Origin: Chitinophagaceae bacterium
GTDB taxonomy: Bacteria > Bacteroidota > Bacteroidia > Chitinophagales > Chitinophagaceae
Length of the DNA stretch: 9,042 nucleotides
Assembly: GCA_947468255.1 (NCBI GenBank)
Contig: CANIMM010000114.1
Location: forward strand, 1 to 9,042
Direction of reading: 5' to 3'
Part shown: positions 5,160-9,042 of the stretch, piece by piece
Position numbering within the stretch: position 1 is the first letter of the stretch
Layout of the letters: every line of letters starts with the position of its first letter
Notes under the pieces: model-generated
Told to the model about the DNA's origin: nothing
Seen by the model: only the letters and a program-made list of their open reading frames with translations
Database searches by the model: none
Program-made: the position numbers and the translations under genes

Positions 5160-8100
5160 ATGCATTTAATATCGTATTTAAAAACCAGCGCAGTTATAAT
5201 TTTAACGCTCTTCGTAATTAGTTTTTCTGCCTATGCACAGGCGCCTAATTTATTGAACTACCAGGGAGTGGCACGAAATGCGGTGGGAAATCCGTTGCCC
5301 AACCAAACTATGAACCTTCGGCTATCGGTGCACAATCTTACGGCTTCGGGCGCTACAGTGTATACCGAAACCCGCGTTATTAAAACCAACCTGGGCGGCT
5401 TATTTTCCGTGCAGATTGGTAGTGCTGGTAGCATTAGTACTACTGGAACCATCGGCGGTGTAAACTGGCTTTCGGGCGACAAATATTTGCAGGTGGAGAT
5501 AGACCCCGCATCCAACAATAGTTATTTGAACCTGGGAACCGTTCAATTGGTGAGCGTTCCCTATGCGTTTAATGCGGGTTCGGCAAATAATGCAGCTACT
5601 GTTACCACCAACGCCAATCTTACGGGTGCGGTCACCAGTATTGGAAATACAACCAGCCTTGCGGCATCACCGGCCTTGACGGGATTGCCCACGGCGCCAA
5701 CTGCCGCTCCGGGAACCAGTACCAACCAAATTGCCACCACCGCATTTGTACAAGCCGCTACTTTAACAGGACCAACAGGGGCAAGGGGTATTCAGGGATT
5801 GCCGGGCGCAGTCGGTGCAGCAGGTCCGGCCGGCCCGCAAGGTATTCCAGGATTGGCAGGAGCAGACGGAGCAACGGGTGCTCCAGGTCCAATTGGTCCT
5901 GCAGGTGCCCAAGGCATAGCGGGAGCAGCAGGTCCAATTGGCCCGGCGGGAGAACAAGGCCCGGAGGGACCGGCAGGTGTAAATGGTGCTCCTGGCGCTA
6001 CTGGCTCAGTGGCCAATGTGGGTACAATCAATAGCAGCTCAACGGCAAACGGTGCCAGCATCACATCGGGCGTATTGAGTTTGGCTCCGGCAGATGGTAC
6101 GAATGGTGGAATTGTAACGAATGCTGCGCAAACATTTGCGGGAGAAAAAACATTTAGCAGCAACATCAACGGATCCATCAGCGGCAATGCAGCCACTGCT
6201 TCAAAATTAGCTGCATCAAAAAATATCAATGGAGTAGCCTTTGATGGTAGCTCAGATATTACGGTTACTGCAATATCAGATGCCGGCACTCTAACTGGCA
6301 CAACCTTAAATTCAACGGTAACCAATTCAAGTTTGAATACTGTAGGAACAATCAATAGTGGTGTTTGGAGTGGTACCGCAGTAGCTGTGGCTAATGGCGG
6401 AACGGGACTGACAACTGCTGGAACAGTTAACCAGGTATTGACATCCACTGGATCCGGCACCTTAACATGGACAACTGTCGGTGGAGGTGTAACTCCAGTA
6501 GCTAATGGCGGAACAGGTGAAACTACGGTAAATGGCATTTTAAGTACTCTAGGATTTAAGGGTAATAATATTGCAATTGGTAGCGGGGCAGGCACGGTAG
6601 GTTTAAGTGATAATGCATATACAATTGCTATTGGTGGTGATGCAGGAAAGACCAGCCAAGGTCAATCTTCCATTGGAATTGGGTATTATGCTGGAAACGA
6701 GAGCCAAGGAATAAATTCTTTGGCTATTGGTGGCAATGCAGGTCGAGGTAGTCAGGGGGTGGATGCGGTTGCTGTAGGTAGTGCAGCAGGTGCATATGGC
6801 CAAGGAGCCCAATCGGTGGCTATTGGTTCACAGGCTGGAACTATTGGACAAGGTAATTGGGGAGTGGGAGCGGTTGCTATAGGCTATAGTGCAGGTAATA
6901 CTGCCCAAGGAGCCAATTCGGTGGCTATTGGTTCATACGCTGGAAATTTATCACAAGCTCCCAATAGTATTGCAATCAATGCAACAGGTGCAGCATTGAA
7001 TACTTCAAATGCTGGATTTTATGTGGACCCAATAAGAAGCATTAGTGATAATACATCGAAAATATTATTGTATAATCCCACCACAAAAGAAATAACTTCA
7101 ACTGATAATTTCGGCTCAATAATTACTACCAAGACAGCTACTCTTCCTGACCCATTTGATTTTGGAGGTACAATATACTCTTCTAATTCACAATTTAATT
7201 TAACATCTGCTCAAAATTTAGCAAATGGGGTTAATGTATTATCATCCAATACGAATGGTATCGCCAATGTGGGTATAGGTGTAAATGTATTATCATCCAA
7301 TACTACTGGAACTGCCAATACGGCTGTTGGTTTTAAAGCTTTAAATTCCAATACAACTGGTAAAGTTAATAGTGCATTTGGTGCCTACGCCTTATACAAC
7401 AATACAACTGGAAGTAATAATGCTGTATTTGGAAGTAGTGCAATGATTTCAAATACAGCAGGATCGTTTAACGCTGCTTTTGGTGAATGGGCCTTGTTAA
7501 ATAACACTACTGGGAATTATAATACAGCAAATGGGGTAAATTCATTAGTTTTTAACACCATAGGGTCTAATAACACAGCAAATGGGGCTAATTCACTTTT
7601 AAATAACACCATAGGGTCTGATAACACTGCAAATGGAGCTAATTCACTTGTAAGTAACACCGAAGGTTCTAGTAATACAGCAAATGGTCGACTTTCACTT
7701 CGTAATAACACTTTAGGGAATTATAATACAGCAAGTGGTGCCTATTCACTTCGTAGTAACACCACAGGAACCTATAATACAGCAAATGGGCAAAATTCAT
7801 TATATAGTAACATCTTAGGAACTAATAATACAGCAAGTGGTGCGGGGTCACTTTATAAAAGCACAGGTAATTTTAATACAGCAATTGGGAAAGATGCACT
7901 ATATGGCAACACCACTGGAACTGATAATACAGCAAGTGGTTTTTCGGCACTTTTTTCCAATGCTACCGGAATTTCTAACTCAGCATATGGTAGTTTATCA
8001 CTCTATAAAAACACAGGCAATAACAATACAGCAGGTGGGTATCGAGCACTTTTTGAAAACCTTGGAGGCGAGAGTAACTCAGCAACCGGTTACGAAGCAC

Positions 8101-8711
8101 TAACTAGAAATACTACGGGTAGTTTTAATACAGCAGTTGGAAGATCTGCACTTGGTACTAATAATACCGGATCATACAATACAGCTATTGGCTACGGCGC
8201 TGATGTTGCTGGCACTTTTGCAGCAAATTTAAGTAATGCTACCGCAATTGGTTATGGAGCGCTAGTTTTTACAAGCAATACCATCCAGTTGGGAAATGCA
8301 TCGGTGACTCAAATAGGTGGACAAGTTGCATGGACTTCAGTTTCTGATATAAGATTAAAGAAGGGTATCACCAATACCAAGTATGGATTGTCTACTGTAA
8401 TGCAATTAAGACCTGTGGACTATATTTTAAAAAGTAATGAATTAAAACAAGTTGGTTTTATTGCCCAGGAAGTAAAAAAATTAATTCCAGAAGTTGTTAA
8501 TGGAAAAGAAGGGGATCTGAGCAAAGGAGAAGTTTTGGGGATTACTTATGAAAACATTGTACCAGTTTTAACCAAAGCCATTCAAGAGCAACAAAAATTA
8601 ATATTGGAAAAGGAAAAGAAAATCAACCAACAGGAAAAAATAAATAACAATCAGCAGCAGCAAATTGATGAGCTGAAAAGAATCGTAAATGAATGGATGA
8701 ATAAAAAATAA
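5160..8711 (+). CDS. Secreted modular fibre protein: collagen-like, AIG and 17-aa repeats, C-terminal S74 chaperone
   Basis: An 1183-residue exported fibre, probably a homotrimer. Residues 1-26 are a signal peptide (core AVIILTLFVISFSA, cleavage after AYA). 27-140 is a beta-rich N-terminal domain (NLLNYQGVARNAVGNPL...). 167-198 carries a phage tail-fibre motif with PTAPTAAPGTSTNQIATTAF. 204-284 is 27 Gly-X-Y triplets. 285-470 is tail-fibre-like, with GNAATASKLAASKNINGVAF at 342-361 and ANGGTG at 411. 471-613 holds AIG/AG repeats resembling YadA heads, then GFYVDPIR at 619-626. 696-1016 is 19 tandem 17-aa units. From S1062 comes an S74 intramolecular chaperone, SDIRLK with the S1062/K1067 catalytic pair, ending in a Gln/Lys-rich coiled coil (about 1137-1183). 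Known S74 proteins cleave just before the Ser after trimerisation. The part up to about 6500 is much richer in GC than the repeats. Surface adhesin is the likely role; no T9SS domain is present, so the anchor is unknown. Confidence 0.92.
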   Translation: MHLISYLKTSAVIILTLFVISFSAYAQAPNLLNYQGVARNAVGNPLPNQTMNLRLSVHNLTASGATVYTETRVIKTNLGGLFSVQIGSAGSISTTGTIGGVNWLSGDKYLQVEIDPASNNSYLNLGTVQLVSVPYAFNAGSANNAATVTTNANLTGAVTSIGNTTSLAASPALTGLPTAPTAAPGTSTNQIATTAFVQAATLTGPTGARGIQGLPGAVGAAGPAGPQGIPGLAGADGATGAPGPIGPAGAQGIAGAAGPIGPAGEQGPEGPAGVNGAPGATGSVANVGTINSSSTANGASITSGVLSLAPADGTNGGIVTNAAQTFAGEKTFSSNINGSISGNAATASKLAASKNINGVAFDGSSDITVTAISDAGTLTGTTLNSTVTNSSLNTVGTINSGVWSGTAVAVANGGTGLTTAGTVNQVLTSTGSGTLTWTTVGGGVTPVANGGTGETTVNGILSTLGFKGNNIAIGSGAGTVGLSDNAYTIAIGGDAGKTSQGQSSIGIGYYAGNESQGINSLAIGGNAGRGSQGVDAVAVGSAAGAYGQGAQSVAIGSQAGTIGQGNWGVGAVAIGYSAGNTAQGANSVAIGSYAGNLSQAPNSIAINATGAALNTSNAGFYVDPIRSISDNTSKILLYNPTTKEITSTDNFGSIITTKTATLPDPFDFGGTIYSSNSQFNLTSAQNLANGVNVLSSNTNGIANVGIGVNVLSSNTTGTANTAVGFKALNSNTTGKVNSAFGAYALYNNTTGSNNAVFGSSAMISNTAGSFNAAFGEWALLNNTTGNYNTANGVNSLVFNTIGSNNTANGANSLLNNTIGSDNTANGANSLVSNTEGSSNTANGRLSLRNNTLGNYNTASGAYSLRSNTTGTYNTANGQNSLYSNILGTNNTASGAGSLYKSTGNFNTAIGKDALYGNTTGTDNTASGFSALFSNATGISNSAYGSLSLYKNTGNNNTAGGYRALFENLGGESNSATGYEALTRNTTGSFNTAVGRSALGTNNTGSYNTAIGYGADVAGTFAANLSNATAIGYGALVFTSNTIQLGNASVTQIGGQVAWTSVSDIRLKKGITNTKYGLSTVMQLRPVDYILKSNELKQVGFIAQEVKKLIPEVVNGKEGDLSKGEVLGITYENIVPVLTKAIQEQQKLILEKEKKINQQEKINNNQQQQIDELKRIVNEWMNKK
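5769..6011 (+). repeat. Collagen-like Gly-X-Y region in the fibre gene
   Basis: 27 uninterrupted triplets starting GPTGARGIQGLPG and ending GAPGATGSV (residues 204-284). Pro is common in X and Ala/Pro/Gln in Y, as in bacterial and phage collagens, so a triple-helical stalk is expected. GC is high: 40 of 60 bases in 5821-5880. Confidence 0.95.
6570..6998 (+). repeat. AIG/AG head-like repeats in the fibre gene
   Basis: Residues 471-613 consist of about eight degenerate units of some 16-17 residues of the type S-x-A-I-G-x-x-A-G-x-x-x-Q-G, for example SLAIGGNAGRGSQGVD and SVAIGSQAGTIGQG. One unit has a short insertion (QGNWGVG). The pattern resembles the left-handed beta-roll head repeats of YadA-type trimeric adhesins. 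Confidence 0.85.
7245..8207 (+). repeat. 19 tandem 17-aa (51-bp) repeats in the fibre gene
   Basis: Residues 696-1016 hold 19 units with consensus SNTTGxxNTAxGxxSLx; 17 units are 17 aa long, and the two starting KSTGN and KNTGN are 16 aa. Strongest positions are N2, T3, G5, N8, T9, A10, G12 and L16. Units 7 and 8 (7551-7601 and 7602-7652) match at 45 of 51 bases, pointing to recent duplication. Confidence 0.95.
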
Positions 8712-8799
8712 TTTTTATCCTTATCTGGAAAATCCACGCATAATGACCCCCTTGCGAAAAGGCATATTGATGCTTGTTTAGAAAAATTTGGTAAAGCAT

Positions 8800-8819
8800 T
8801 GGGCCCACTTAAATATCAA
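8800..8819 (+). repeat. 20-bp direct repeat, copy 2
   Basis: TGGGCCCACTTAAATATCAA, identical to 2153-2172 where it is the end of a tRNA fragment plus flank. Here no T-arm precedes it, so only the last 8 tRNA positions are represented. A terminator hairpin starts inside the repeat's last two bases, as in copy 1. Confidence 0.85.
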
Positions 8820-8851
8820 CCACTTATGATTCGTTTCATAGGTGGTTTTTT
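8818..8851 (+). terminator. Rho-independent terminator downstream of the fibre gene
   Basis: Left arm AACCACTTATGA (8818-8829), loop TTCGTT, right arm TCATAGGTGGTT (8836-8847): a 12-bp stem with one G-U pair, followed by T to 8851. It lies about 107 nt after the fibre stop and is the first good terminator for that transcript. Confidence 0.85.
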
Positions 8852-8991
8852 CTTTTGGGCCAGATTGGTGCCAGGTTTTGTGTTTTTAGAGGGAAAACAG
8901 GGGTGAACATATATTAAAGAATGGAATTATCGGAACCTGATTAAATGATACAGCCTACTGATATTTTAGGAAGGATCAACATTAAAATAAA
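8852..8991. other. Gene-free stretch right of the terminator
   Basis: No coding region is visible on either strand. 8857-8905 resembles 1987-2037 (GGCCAGATT, CCA-GTTTT, GGTGAA in the same order). Confidence 0.35.
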
Positions 8992-9021
8992 AAAACCATC
9001 CTCAGATTTGAGGATGGTTTT
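8992..9021. terminator. Strong bidirectional terminator hairpin at the right edge
   Basis: AAAACCATCCTCA (8992-9004) and TGAGGATGGTTTT (9009-9021) are perfect reverse complements around a 4-nt loop (GATT). The A-run before and T-run after let it work on both strands. It may end a gene entering from the right on the minus strand, which is outside the window. Confidence 0.85.
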
Positions 9022-9042
9022 GAATGAAATTTTATTTTAGAT

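Noticed and set aside
5792..6595. Long minus-strand ORF rich in Pro/Val/Ala opposite the fibre gene
   Set aside because: It is the antisense shadow of Gly/Ala/Thr-rich codons; the low-complexity translation has no start signal or family resemblance.
7837..8103. Plus-strand ORF inside the 17-aa repeats
   Set aside because: It is an alternate frame of a tandem repeat, with no independent start signal.
7245..8207. Regular ~51-bp periodicity suggesting a CRISPR array
   Set aside because: There are no constant repeats with unique spacers; the periodicity is fully explained by in-frame 17-aa protein repeats.
5160..8711. Prophage tail-fibre gene
   Set aside because: The product has a Sec signal peptide and sits next to a T9SS-sorted protein, with no phage structural or lysis gene nearby. 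Phage-derived domains are kept as a finding, but not a prophage call.
8623..8808. Minus-strand 61-codon ORF at the fibre 3' end
   Set aside because: It overlaps the coiled-coil coding region antisense and shows no protein-like features.

Overview
The window looks like an accessory stretch of a Bacteroidota chromosome, most likely Chitinophagaceae/Sphingobacteriia-like. The evidence is a type IX secretion (T9SS) C-terminal sorting domain, a 7-TM membrane-bound AraC regulator of the kind common in this phylum, A-rich gene starts without Shine-Dalgarno sequences, and a Bacteroidota-style secreted fibre protein with an S74 chaperone. The genus assignment is inference.

Region 1 (1-1978) is an AT-rich gene cluster. 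It starts with the C-terminal end of a GNAT-family (TacT-toxin-like) acetyltransferase on the plus strand. A two-gene minus-strand operon follows: an Old Yellow Enzyme (OYE) family alkene reductase and an 88-aa muconolactone-isomerase-fold protein. A divergent HxlR-family regulator carries the N-terminal cysteine typical of electrophile/redox sensors. The 109-bp divergent promoter holds three copies of GTAAAGTA/TACTTTAC, a plausible operator cluster. Together these look like an electrophile- or quinone-responsive detoxification locus.

Region 2 (1979-2585) has no protein gene. It holds the 3' part of a tRNA gene (anticodon loop with CAT, perfect T-arm, acceptor 3' strand, positions 2119-2160) without its 5' half, followed by a strong rho-independent terminator. 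This is the typical scar of a tRNA-targeting integrative element. By geometry, region 1 would be the element's end and the DNA to the right the older chromosome. A 20-bp repeat of the tRNA end and its flank recurs at 8800-8819, also followed by a terminator, so a nested or separate 6.6-kb unit is an alternative.

Region 3 (2586-4404) is a minus-strand 7-TM AraC regulator and a 649-bp gene-free stretch leading to region 4.

Region 4 (4405-8711) is a pair of plus-strand exported proteins: a 203-aa T9SS-sorted protein and a 1183-aa fibre. The fibre runs, in order: signal peptide, beta-rich N-terminal domain, phage tail-fibre motif, 27 collagen-like Gly-X-Y triplets, more tail-fibre-like sequence, YadA-head-like AIG repeats, 19 tandem 17-aa repeats, an S74 self-cleaving chaperone with its Ser-Lys pair, and a coiled coil. 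It is the most striking object here: a secreted cell-surface fibre built from phage-like modules, with no other phage gene in view.

Region 5 (8712-9042) has no gene but holds two clear terminator hairpins.
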